In this document: piece after piece, positions 53,955 through 63,425 of the stretch
Numbering within the stretch: position 1 is the first letter of the stretch
Layout: each line of letters begins with the position of its first letter
Assembly (NCBI GenBank): GCA_964036045.1
Contig: OZ038384.1
Coordinates: forward strand, 56,145,355-56,209,354
Source of the DNA: Eutreptiella sp. 'Long Island Sound 2002'
Taxonomy: Eukaryota; Euglenozoa; Euglenophyceae; Eutreptiales; Eutreptiaceae
Direction: 5' to 3'
DNA: 64,000 nucleotides
Made by a program: the position numbers and the translations under genes
The notes under the pieces: model-generated
Seen by the model: the letters and a program-made list of their open reading frames with translations, nothing else
The model's database searches: none
Told to the model about the DNA's origin: nothing

Positions 53955-56900
53955 ATGGCTCCTTCCAAGAAGAAAAAGGTTGTGATTCCAAAGCCTGACA
54001 TGCCAGCCTTGGTGCCTGCCGATTGTCATATAGGCAAGGGGGACGTGGAAGATGGGGCCGAACAAGGAGAAGGCGGAGCATGGGAAAATTGCGAAAGTTT
54101 GGAACCGGAGCTAGAAAGGCTCCTTGCAGGGCATTGTGTTAAGGAAGACCAAAGTGTTGAAGTCGGGACCTTCAATTACATCAAATGTGGCATGTCCACC
54201 AATGTGCAAACCGGTGAAAAGCGGGTCTTGTTTTGGTACGGAATGCTGATTATACCGAAAAAAATACCGGAACCAAACAAGAACGACCTATGCATGAGGT
54301 TCCCAAATAATTACTTCTATTGGCTCAAACGCGCTGACGTCTTCCCAACCCTTCCTCTTGGATTGCCTGCCTTCTTCAACGATGGGTGTGACGTCCCGAG
54401 TGATGAAACATCCGACTACGGCGAGGCACCTTCTGATGAGAGCTCGGAACATGAAAGTAGTGATGATGAGGACGATGGTGACGATGGCGACAACTCGGAG
54501 GATGGCGCAAGTGGCACACCCAAAGCCAAAAAGGAAAAGAACAAGAAAACTAAACCAAAGCCCCCAAAGTTGAGGAAGTATACCAAAAAGAGTAGGTCAC
54601 CCGATGTGTCTGAGGAAGCGTTGGCATCAAGAATAGCCGAAGCAACTGAGCATATGACGCGTATGGAGCTGTTTAAGCAGGCAAGTGCTTACTCAAAACA
54701 TTATTTGATCAAACTCTGCGAGAACCTGTGTGTTAGCGGTATGAGTTCCAAAACGATACCAGAGATTCTTCGAGCGCTTGAGGACAGAAGTAAGACTGGA
54801 GGCTTCACAATCCAAAAGCTGTTTCCACCGCACAAACCGCAAGTGAGCTTCAAACCCATGGACATATCAATGAGCAGCATTCGACAGGCATCTATTGCTG
54901 TTCAATGCTTGTTGATGTTGTTGCTTGCGGTGCATTAAATGTTTGTGACTCACACATAGACCATCACCCCACCGCATGGGTGGCACAACTGGTGCATATC
55001 GCTGGCTGGGATTTGGGCCGGTGGGACACGCTTCATAGGCCAACAGTTCGGTGCTTTGTGTAACTTCGTGCCACTCAGGTTGAGAGGCCCAGAAAGGCAG
55101 AGAACCCATGTCCCCAGGAGCGCACGGAACGAGAGGAGGCGGAGATGCGAGACAGAGCAGAAGAGGACAGAAAAAAGGCGGAGGCAGCGCACCGACCGAA
55201 GCAAGCGGATGAGGAGCAACAGCAAAAGGTAACGTTCCAAAGTTGTGCAGTTAGGGTCTTTCAATTCTGTGCATGCATATCGCGTTAATTTCTCTCCGAC
55301 CGACCGAGATGGGATTTTGATTTTTGCATGTCCCCAGGAGCGCACCGAACCAGAGGAAGCGGAGACGCGAGACGGAGCACAAGAGGACATAAAAAAGGCG
55401 GAGGCGGCAAAGCGTCAAAAGCAAGCGGATGAGGAGCAAGAGCAAAAGGTAACCTTCCAGGAGCGCACACGGAATTCTGCAGTTACGCTCTCACGATTCT
55501 GTGCATACGTATCGTGTTCATTTCTTCCCAATTTACGGAGATCAGATTTTGATTTTTGCATGTCCCCAGGAGCGCACCGAACGAGAGGAGGCAGACAGAA
55601 AGAAGGCGGAGGCGGCAGAGCGTCAAAAGCAAGTGGATGAGGAGCAACAGCAAAAGGTAACCATGCAAATTTCTGCACTACCGCTCTCTCTATTCTGTGC
55701 ATACGTATCGTGTTCATTTCTTTCCAATTGACGGAGATCGGATTTTGTTTTTTGCATGTCGCCAGGAGCGCACCGAACGAGAGGAGGCGGACAGAAAGAA
55801 GGCGGAGGCGGCAGAGCGTCAAAAGCAAGTGGATGAGGAGCAACAGCAAAAGGTAACCATGCAAATTTCTGCAGTACCGCTCTCTCTATTCTGTGCATAC
55901 GTATCGTGTTCATTTCTTTCCAATTGACGGAGATCGGATTTTGTTTTTTGCATGTCGCCAGGAGCGCACCGAACGAGAGGAGGCGGACAGAAAGAAGGCG
56001 GAGGCGGCAAAGCGTCAAAAGCAAGTGGATGAGGAGCAACAGCAAAAGGTAACCATGCAAATTTCTGCAGTACCGCTCTCTTGATTTTGTGCATACGTAT
56101 GGTGTTCATTTCTTTCCAATCGACGGAGATCGGATTCTGTTTTTTGCATGTCCCCAGGAGCGCACCGAACGAGAGGAGGCAGACAGAAAGAAGGCGGAGG
56201 CGGCAAAGCGTCAAAAGCAAGTGGATGAGGAGCAACAGCAAAAGGTAACCATGCAAAGTTCTGCAGTAACGCTCTCTTGATTCTGTGCATACGTATCGAG
56301 TTCATTTCTTTCCAATTGACGGAGATAGGATTTTGTTTTTTGCATGTCCCCAGGAGCGCACCGAACGAGAGGAGGCGGACAGAAAGAAGGCGGAGGCGGC
56401 AAAGCGTCAAAAGCAAGGGGATGAGGAGCAACAGCAAAAGGTAACCATGCAAAGTTCTGCAGTAACGCTCTCTTGATTCTGTGCATACCTATCGTGTTCA
56501 TTTCTTTCCAATTGACGGAGATAGGATTTAGATTTTTGCATGTCCCCAGGAGCGCACCGAACGGGAGGAAGCAGAGAAGCGACACGAGAACCGCCAAGCG
56601 CAAAACGTCAACACGGCATCAGAGCGCAAGATCGAAAGCGAGGGTCCCGACATTATCGCTCTTCCACCGCCTCCACCATTCAGCCGAAAGCAAACAGAGC
56701 CTCTCAAGGTTTTTGCATTCCTGTCACTGTACCCCTCAGCAAAATGTAGGATGATCTGCCTGTCCAACGGCCACCACATCAGCAACTCTTCAAAGCCTTG
56801 GCAACAGAGAACAGGATCCATGCGAGGTTTCATTGGCGTCAAAAAAGACGCAGAGCTGCGGGGTTCTGACAGCGTCATGCAGGCAGCCATGTGCTCTTGC

Positions 56901-58796
56901 GAGCTCCAAATACAGTGGCAGGGCGGTACTTGGGTGCAGGCACCAATCAGCGTTGTAGCAACTATTTCGCATACCCCGCCACGTTGCTGTAGGCTGTTTT
57001 TTGATTTTATTTTTCCTAAGATGCTAGAACCTTCCAGACCGGCAGCCATGTGCTCTTGCGAGCTCCAAATACAATGGTAGGGCGGTACTTGGGTGCAGGC
57101 ACCAATCAGCGTTGTAGCAACTATTTCGCATACCACTCCACGTTGCTGTAGGGTGTTTTTTGATTTTCTTTTTCCTAAGATGGTAGAACCTTCCAGACCG
57201 GGACGGCCCAAACTGCCTGAATGGCAGCTTTCAAAAAAATCTGTGGCCAACAGACGCAGCCTTGTGAGGTCGTATGCGAAGCAGTTGCATTGCGGGCACC
57301 TGATTGCGGAGCATGCAGTCAAGCGATCACTGAATCGAGACAGACTGAGGGCAAGACCGGCCACATTTGAGCAATTGAGGGATACCCTCATTGCAAAGTT
57401 TACGACCCATGATACATGGGAAGATTTCATTCGCGCGCGCAGAAATAATGATGGCAATGGTCAGGGGGTGTATAGGACAGGCGTGACCAAACTCATGCAG
57501 CTTTTGACAGCCGACATGGGGATTGCTACCACACCGGTAGGTGCGTACCTAGACCCGAGTACCGCCCTTCCACTGTATTTGGAGCTCGCAAGAGCACATG
57601 GCTGCCTGCATGACGCTGTCAGAACCCCGCAGCTCTGCGTCTTTTTTGACGCCAATGAAATGTATGGGCGCCGCAAATGCCAGGTGCTGAGCGTACATCT
57701 ACCGCAAGCACGTCAGCCACACCAACTCCTTCTGCAACTTCCCCTTGCGAGATACCTGGACCAGGATGATCACATCACAACCTCGTCGCAGTTTGAGCGC
57801 ATGGACCTGCTTCCTGCCCTTGAGAAGGCGTTGGAGAGCGGCTGGGGTGGTGAAAGCATGGAGCTGGTTTTTTCTCCTGATTATGCCGCCTACTACCGAA
57901 CCACAGGGACGCCTCCACCAACAGCAGATTGCTGTTGTGTGGAGTGCTATGGTTCAAAAAAACTCTGGAAGCACCCTGATTGGATACGGCAGCCTTTGCG
58001 GGATTTTCACAACTACCCTTCACGCTGCGCTCCCTTCTTTCGCCTCATGAAATGTCGCCTCAACAGCGTGTATGATGTACACCACTACAACAATCACGTG
58101 TTGGCAAACGGGGTGATCCACCCCCTGTGGTTCTGGACCAGAGCAAACCTGCCTGAGGAATACACTGTCCAATTGAAGACAATTTTGGAGAAACATTTTA
58201 CGCGCTTTCCATACTACCCACCTTTCAAAGAAGCTATTGGCAAAAGGAACTGGTCACCCCCAAACATTGTCACGAAGGATATCCTGAAGGAGGATTCTTT
58301 TTGGAAAGCCCTAGCTGATCTGTTCCCACGAACGGCAAATGGTCTCACAGTCAAACGGAACGGTGAGGTTCTGCAGGACCCAATACACCGATATTTGAAA
58401 CTGATGCGGATTCTGATGGTCCAGCTGAACAGCTGGAGTCCGGAGGGTGTTGACCAGCGTGATGACATGTGCCGTGAAGCACACCAGCTCTTTTGGGACC
58501 TCGGGTTTCCCCTGCGCCGGTTTGGAGTCCCAATTCATTACTTTCTGGAGCACTACACCCCCCGGCTACGCAAACATGGCAACCTCGTGGGCATGTCATC
58601 GGAGGGGGGCGAGCATGTCCACCAGCCCCACTCCAAGATCGTGCAAAAACGCCCCTCTCGCCCACGAGGGAAATGCCCAGTGGGGCTGGTGGAGATCATG
58701 AAGCACGTTAGGCTCTGGTTGGGGCTGTGGAGGCAAGGCTGGCTGTCTCCAACTCTCTGGTACACGCATGAACCGAAATTGCCAGCTGACAATTAG
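53955..58796 (+). CDS. TIR-1 gene 1: spliced protein with tandem coiled-coil exons and a transposase-like domain
   Basis: Inferred ten-exon gene, all junctions GT-AG and phase 0, about 1,106 residues. Exon 1 (53,955-54,842, 296 aa) starts MAPSKKKKVV, a likely nuclear signal. It has a folded-looking region (VLFWYGMLIIPKKIP, NNYFYWLKRADVFP), an acidic stretch, a basic KKEKNKKTK stretch and a helical end (HYLIKLCENLCVSGMSS) that loosely resembles a SAP motif. Exons 2-9 are 55,118-55,228, 55,338-55,448, 55,570-55,656, 55,766-55,852, 55,962-56,048, 56,158-56,244, 56,354-56,440 and 56,550-56,708, nearly all repeats of a charged coiled-coil unit. The last exon (57,180-58,796, 538 aa) carries CVFFDANEMYGRR, CCCVECYG and, near the end, HYFLEHYTPRLRKHG with MSSEGGEHVHQ, a pattern seen in DDE-like transposon proteins. 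Its superfamily is not assigned. The stop is TAG. Position inside TIR-1 suggests it is the transposase. Confidence 0.68.
55118..56708 (+). repeat. Tandem array of eight exon-intron units in gene 1
   Basis: Units share an acceptor (CCCCAG or CGCCAG), an exon starting GAGCGCACCGAACGAGAGG, a donor (AAAAGGTAACC) and an intron of nearly constant sequence. Exons are 37, 37, 29, 29, 29, 29, 29 and 53 codons; introns within the array are 109 bp, except one of 121 bp. The typical unit encodes ERTEREEADRKKAEAAERQK and continues VDEEQQQK, a charged heptad-like helix. The central units are over 95% identical including intron, so the array grew recently by unequal exchange. Because every unit is a multiple of three in phase 0, unit number can change without breaking the frame. 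Confidence 0.88.
56827..56961 (-). repeat. Antisense copy of part of the gene 1 last exon, inside its upstream intron
   Basis: The reverse complement matches the exon at 57,521-57,661, with the first ~115 bp almost identical and the rest diverged. A second, shorter antisense copy lies at 57,041-57,121. Both are in the intron 56,709-57,179. Transcribed together, intron and exon could pair over about 115-135 bp with a loop of about 560 nt. Confidence 0.85.
56883..57200 (+). repeat. 159-bp tandem duplication spanning the intron-exon junction
   Basis: Unit 1 is 56,883-57,041, unit 2 is 57,042-57,200. Each contains part of the antisense segment, the T-rich tract, an acceptor-like TTTTTCCTAAG and the first codons of the last exon (ATG, two codons, CCT TCC AGA CC). 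The splice acceptor of the last exon is therefore present twice. Only the second is followed by the full exon; in the first, the reading frame soon enters the second antisense copy. Confidence 0.85.
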
Positions 58797-58975
58797 CGGT
58801 ATACCACCTTCTTGCCACCACATCCGTTGGCTTGTGATAGATTTACTATTTTTGGCCATTTCTTGCTAATGTTGCTAATCTTTCATTGTTTATGGATTGG
58901 GGTAGATTTTGGAACGTATTCATGCTGATATTTTCAGTACCCCTCTGTATCTCTCTCCACTTCTGTCGTCCACAG

Positions 58976-60739
58976 GATCCATTGAAGAGAGCCAATGGGG
59001 TGCCGCTGGCGTTGATGAAGCCCCTGATTGACGCAATTCAAAAATTGGGCAGAAGTCTGTGGTACGACGTGACTGGGGGCTCAAGGGCCTGTGGAGTCCC
59101 TGCTGCTGACATCATCAAGCATCTTGAGCGGATCTGCCCTGTGCTCGGAATGGCTTGCCCCGGTGCTGCCCAAGTGATAACGCTCACAGATCGTCCGGTC
59201 CCCTGTCAGCTGGCTAACATGGAGAGCGTGCTAATGATTTGTCTTGTGTGCTTGGGCCGAGAGGCCAGTCATTTTTGCGTAATGCATACTCTTGACACAA
59301 TTCAGTACAGCGCAACCCCTCTGTCACTGTCACCAGGTGACACTTTGTTTCTGCCAGTTGAAAAGCACTGGATGCTGCCAAAGTTGTGTCCAGGCATTAA
59401 TTTTTTTGCTGCTGTACCATTCTCGAATTCGCAAAATGCACCATTCGTGCCAGACGATAGCTGTTGGATCAGCAAACATTTACGGCCGTCCAGTGTGACC
59501 TGGAGTGACCTGCAGCACGGTGACACTGTGCAGATGTATGACGGCCTAAGCGATGCTTCGGTTCTGCTGCACACCCAATTGTTGTGGAGGCCCACTGTGC
59601 GTTGTCCCGGTCTGTCGCGAAAAGGGCAGCCCCTGTTCCCAGGCAGGTGGACAGTCCAGCTTGAACGGGGCGTCACTGTTTTAGTATTAGCCGTGATTCC
59701 TACCAATCCGGCTTCCTGGGATGTTGTCGGCGTCTGTGCATTTTGCTGTACGGCAGGGCAGGCAGACTTCAGATCCCTTCTACGGTTTTCAGAATCCAGC
59801 CTCAGAGAAATTGCCCTGGCTGACAAGCAGGGCTCTGAAGCAGGGAAGACCTGGATGGAAGGTTTGTATTCCGGGCAGTGCATTTATTTCCAGTTTCCTC
59901 AGAGGTGTCAGTCCTGCGGTCCGCACCAGGCCAGACGTGAACTGGCATATGAGGACAGTCGGCGGAGCACACGTCTCCCTGAGATCACAAACCTCAGTAC
60001 CACAGCGGTGAAGAAGGAATCTGTCATTACCAATGGGAAACCCAAACCGAACCCGAAACGGAATTCGACCGCAAAGCCACCACCAAAACCGAAACCAAAA
60101 CCGAAACCAAAACCAAAACCAAAAGGCCATAAAAACAACAGCCCACCAAGCAAACAGCCAAAGAAGGAAGAGACGGGCAGTGGGACGGTAAAACAAGAGG
60201 CTGACCTTGTTCAGCGGCTCTTGGCTGCACTGCAACAAACAACCCAACAACAAAACAACCGAACAAACCCCCTGAAGCGCAAACGCGGGCAAGGTGAAAA
60301 CAGTGAAAATACCCGAAAAAAAGGAAGGGTTAAACGGGAGTCAGGAGAGCACATGTCTCAGCAGGTGTCTCAAGTGTCTCAACAGGTGTCTCCGAACCCC
60401 CCTGGGCAGGTGTTTCAGCAGGAGCAGCAGCAGCAGCAGCAGCAGCGGCAGCAGCAGCAGCAGCAGCAGCAGCAGTTGCAGCTGCAGATGCAGATGCAGA
60501 CCCAAGTGCAGCAGCAGCAGCAGCACCAGCAGATGCACCAGCAGGCCCAGCAGCAGCAGCAGCAGCAGCAGCATATGGGTCCTTTGCAAATGAACATGCC
60601 AGTTGCCATGCCCATGGCCATGCCAATGCCAGCCATGAACATGCACCAGCTCCAAATGCCCATGCAGCCCATGCAGCAGCTTTGTTCGACGATGAGCAGC
60701 ATGCAGCCCTTTGGTTTTCCAATGTACCGGCCCTATTAG
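58976..60739 (+). CDS. TIR-1 gene 2 (or later exon): Gln-rich nuclear-type protein, unknown
   Basis: Open frame of 588 codons starting at a strong acceptor (TCTGTCGTCCACAG) in phase 0 and ending in TAG. The frame is also open upstream to 58,886, but that part looks intronic. The first 300 residues are ordered and Cys/Trp-containing (DPLKRANGVPLALMKPLIDAI, GTLF-like LSPGDTLFLPVEKHWMLP, NPASWDVVGVCAFCC). The PGDTLFLP string resembles a cupin/JmjC strand, too short to rely on. Then come a KPKPK repeat (60,080-60,130), a basic cluster (NPLKRKRGQ, ENTRKKGRVKRE) likely to act as a nuclear signal, a poly-Gln tract, and a Met/Pro-rich end. Gene 1 ends in a stop 180 bp upstream with no phase-0 donor that fits well, so I keep the two separate, but alternative splicing into it is possible. 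Confidence 0.55.
   Translation, partial: DPLKRANGVPLALMKPLIDAIQKLGRSLWYDVTGGSRACGVPAADIIKHLERICPVLGMACPGAAQVITLTDRPVPCQLANMESVLMICLVCLGREASHFCVMHTLDTIQYSATPLSLSPGDTLFLPVEKHWMLPKLCPGINFFAAVPFSNSQNAPFVPDDSCWISKHLRPSSVTWSDLQHGDTVQMYDGLSDASVLLHTQLLWRPTVRCPGLSRKGQPLFPGRWTVQLERGVTVLVLAVIPTNPASWDVVGVCAFCCTAGQADFRSLLRFSESSLREIALADKQGSEAGKTWMEGLYSGQCIYFQFPQRCQSCGPHQARRELAYEDSRRSTRLPEITNLSTTAVKKESVITNGKPKPNPKRNSTAKPPPKPKPKPKPKPKPKGHKNNSPPSKQPKKEETGSGTVKQEADLVQRLLAALQQTTQQQNNRTNPLKRKRGQGENSENTRKKGRVKRESGEHMSQQVSQVSQQVSPNPPGQVFQQEQQQQQQQRQQQQQQQQQLQLQMQMQTQVQQQQQHQQMHQQAQQQQQQQQHMGPLQMNMPVAMPMAMPMPAMNMHQLQMPMQPMQQLCSTMSSMQPFGFPMYRPY
60419..60575 (+). repeat. CAG-rich tract coding for polyglutamine
   Basis: Imperfect CAG repeat, with runs of eight to nine Gln broken by Arg, Leu, Met, His and Ala codons. 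All Gln codons are CAG or CAA. Minus-strand Leu-, Ala- and Cys-rich frames here are by-products. Confidence 0.9.
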
Positions 60740-61009
60740 CAGCGCCTGCATATATGTCTTTTGTTTTTTTCCCTCTCCCAAAAAAGAACTTTGTGCTGTT
60801 TAGAGTTTGGTGATTTAAATTTATTGCCGTGTTTGTGAATACGGCAGGATCATATCTCTGGAAGTGCAGATGCCTGAGCTCTGTGTTCATTATGCACTTT
60901 GTGCGATGTTGAACTGATTGAGAGAACCAGATGCTCAGATGCTCAGAGTGGTGCGGCTTGTTGCGATTGTCCTTTGTTTTCATTACCGTTGGTGGTTCCT
61001 TGGATTTGA

Positions 61010-61805
61010 ATGCACGAACGTTTTGTAGGATCGTCAGGACAAAAAAAAACAGTTTTCGCCCAAAAATGGCCAAAAATTGCCAACTTTTTGCCGAAAATAG
61101 TGTTTTTTTAGCCGGGGTCGTGAGTTTTAGGGCCCCATACCCTATTCTTAGGGTGCCCAATCCAGTGAAATGTGTTTGGAATTGTATTGGAGCAACCTAT
61201 TCGGTGTTGCAGGGCCGTCAGCACAGAAAAAAAACAGTTTTAGTCCAAAAATGGCCAAAAATTGCCAATTTTTGGCCAAAAACAGTGTATTTTTGGAGAA
61301 CAATCGGGTAGGAGGAACCCCCCTCTCCTATTATGAGCGTGCAGAATAAAAGAAAAAAGGTTTCCTTTGGTCTTTTTGGGTACAAAACCTCTTTTCATGG
61401 TATTTTTGTGCCTGTACTATAGGATACAGGTACGCTGGTGTGCAGCACTGTTCTGTAGCACCACCCCACAACAGACAAAAGTACTCCAAAATAGGCCGAG
61501 TTCCAGGGTTTTTGATGGTTTAGGAGAAAGCTCGGGTGGGAAGAACCCCCCCATCCGTATTTTGGGGCAAGAGAATCCCAACAAAAGGGCAATTTCTGTC
61601 GAAAATCCTCTATAGGCAGGTACACTGGTGTGCAGCACTGTTCTGCAGGACCAGCCCAGAGCAGGCAAAAATACCCCAAAATAGGCCAAATTTCAGGGTT
61701 TTTGATATTTTTGGACAAAAGCCGGGTAGGAGGAACCCCCCCCCCTATTTGGGGCCGTAGAAATAAAAAAAGTAGGCCATTCCCCGCGAAAATCTGCCTT
61801 TTGCT
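61010..61805. repeat. Right subterminal repeats of TIR-1, period about 185-190 bp
   Basis: Four diverged units. CAGTTTTCGCC and CAGTTTTAG mark units at 61,050 and 61,235, each followed by AAAAATGGCCAAAAATTGCCAA. GGTACGCTGGTG at 61,429 and GGTACACTGGTG at 61,619 mark two closer units 190 bp apart. CGGGTAGGAGGAACCCCCC links the second and fourth. The sequence differs from the left array, but the period is the same. Between 60,740 and 61,009 there is only AT-rich 3' flank. Confidence 0.75.
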
Positions 61806-61809
61806 GACT

Positions 61810-61850
61810 TTTTGAATTTTGGGAAAAAACAGCTGCTAAAATCATAGGTG
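61810..61850 (-). repeat. TIR-1 right terminal inverted repeat
   Basis: Perfect reverse complement of 51,710-51,750. The G2 protease frame runs into it and stops at a TGA (61,842-61,844) supplied by the TIR. Confidence 0.92.
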
Positions 61851-63425
61851 CATGACCCTCGCCACGAACTCATCCTTCTCGTACTTGCCAGTGACCAACA
61901 TCTTGTCATCCCACCAATGCGGAGATGTGACCATGGCCCGCCCCTTCTTGGCTGCCACACGGTCGTGCATCCCCATCCGCATGTAGTTGACGACGTTGTC
62001 AATCTCGGCGTGGGATAGGACGTCAAAGCCATCCATTGGCTGATCCGTCCCCTCCTTGGGCTCAAACATGACCCGCATGGGCACTGCCTCAAGCCTACGG
62101 ATGAATGCTTCATCACCCGTGGGCTGGGCTTGCGCCCCATCCACCAGGAAAGCCTTGGTACCCCACGCTTGACCCGGGGAGGGCATTGATGAACCCTTGG
62201 CGTAGATGAACAACTCCTCCTCTGGCCCGAATGACATCTCGTTCAGGGTGATGGAATCCAGCTTCGACTTGAGACTATCCAGCGGACATGGGGTCGATCC
62301 CATGCCGGTTATGACCAGGATCCCCTTCGCCCTATCCGCGACGATCTTCTCCACCGTACGTCTGGTATTTTCCAGGGAGCCATGCCAATACATGGGCCCC
62401 CACTCTTTCAAACCCCAATGCCTGTGCCAGGCTGAGTCTCCTCGATGCCAATGCCTTCTACACTTCCTCAAAAGTGGGGCATCCCGGGAAGCGAAGACGT
62501 CCGTCTCGGGCGCTTCGGCTCCCAGCGTCTGAATCATCCTGACATACACCTGCGGCGCCAGTCCATACTCCGTGAGCTGAACTCCGCGGTCTCCTCTGGA
62601 CTTCGCACCCACAGTTTGCACCGCTTGGACGATCCGATCCTCTTCCTCAGCATTCCATTGGGATGATCCGCATGCGTAGTCCGTGGACAGCCATGTAAGG
62701 CATTCATTATCCTCCCTGACCAGCGTTGCACGATGGGGAAGGGCTCCAATGGCGTTTCCCACCATGAAGTCATACCCCATGATCATATTCCAATCTGTAA
62801 TGTTGGCCACATAGAAGTTCCCGGATAGAGTGCTTCTCTTTGCCAAATCCGGGCGGTTCAAGCGCTCATGCTCCCAGAATTCCATATTGATAGTGGCCTC
62901 ATGCAACCCACCACCCATAATCTCTCCATTGGCCACCTTCAGGCGTACCGGTCTACGGCTGGGTTGCAGGGATATCTCCTTGAACAGCCCTCTCCGGACC
63001 AGGCTCACCTGGGCACCCGTATCCACCAACACATCCACCACCAACTCCTCTTGTCCGCACCGTACACGCACCTTCAAGTGCAACTGCCGCTCGTCACCAT
63101 GTGGTGCATGGATGACTCTCACGGCATGCAACTCTAGCACATCCGGGTGCATCAGGACTTCGAGGGTATGGTCACGGATGATGTAGATCCTGGGCTGGTC
63201 CTGCCCGTCCACGCGGCTCTCCGTGGTCGCTCCTTCTTTCTTGCCACGTCCCTTGCCCACATACACTTCCCTTGGCACGGCGCTCCAGGGGCTGGGAGTG
63301 ACGAAACTCAGTGGTTTTGGCTCTTCTGGAGCCTTCTTTGGCACCTGATGTGCCTTCGCTTTCTCTCGGATTCCACTGATTTTCGGAGGAGAGGCCTCTG
63401 GGGTCCCAGTCCCGTGGGGGCTCCT
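61851..63425 (-). pseudogene. G2 pol N-terminal part: protease and extra module, cut by TIR-1
   Basis: Minus-strand frame continuing from gag after an amber codon. A Met-like start MPKKAPEEP is at 63,344, but readthrough from gag is possible because the frame is shared. Numbered from there, the aspartic protease covers about 90-215 with an intact active site LVDTGAQVSLV (108-112) and MIMGYDFM near 190. Residues 275-380 form the same extra module as in G1: TDVFASRDAPLL, GPMYWHGSL, KIVADRAKGILVITG. The remaining 110 residues up to VARVM have no known domain. The RT follows on the other side of TIR-1 at 51,709. The frame of the two halves differs by one base across the insertion if a simple excision is assumed. 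Confidence 0.85.

Larger units (their letters stand above)
51710..61850 (+). mobile_element. TIR-1: 10.1-kb DNA transposon nested in G2
   Basis: The segment is bounded by perfect 41-bp terminal inverted repeats (51,710-51,750 and 61,810-61,850) starting CACCTATGATTTTAGC. On either side lie the two halves of one G2 gypsy element in the correct order and orientation: protease region to the right, RT to the left, both on the minus strand. Inside, plus-strand genes occupy 53,955-60,739. Tandem arrays with a period of about 190 bp lie near both ends. The terminal CAC and subterminal repeats recall CACTA elements, but no 3-bp target duplication is visible and the encoded protein does not look like a CACTA transposase. 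I could not fix the target-site duplication; a 2-bp TG is possible. Confidence 0.85.

Noticed and set aside
55415-56603. Leucine-rich minus-strand frames of about 145 codons across the exon array
   Set aside because: They run through introns and exons alike and mirror the Glu/Lys/Gln-rich exons on the plus strand, where splice sites are precise.
57180-58796. KDZ (Kyakuja-Dileera-Zisupton) transposase
   Set aside because: I looked for the typical DGNF-type strand and Cys motifs and did not find them. The CCCVECYG cluster alone is not enough.
60330-61160. Minus-strand Ala-, Leu- and Cys-rich frames opposite the poly-Gln tract
   Set aside because: Antisense reading of CAG repeats gives Ala, Leu and Cys runs automatically.
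51710-61850. Assignment of TIR-1 to CACTA (EnSpm) on the basis of its CAC terminus
   Set aside because: No 3-bp target duplication is visible and the encoded protein lacks recognisable CACTA transposase features. The CAC may be chance.
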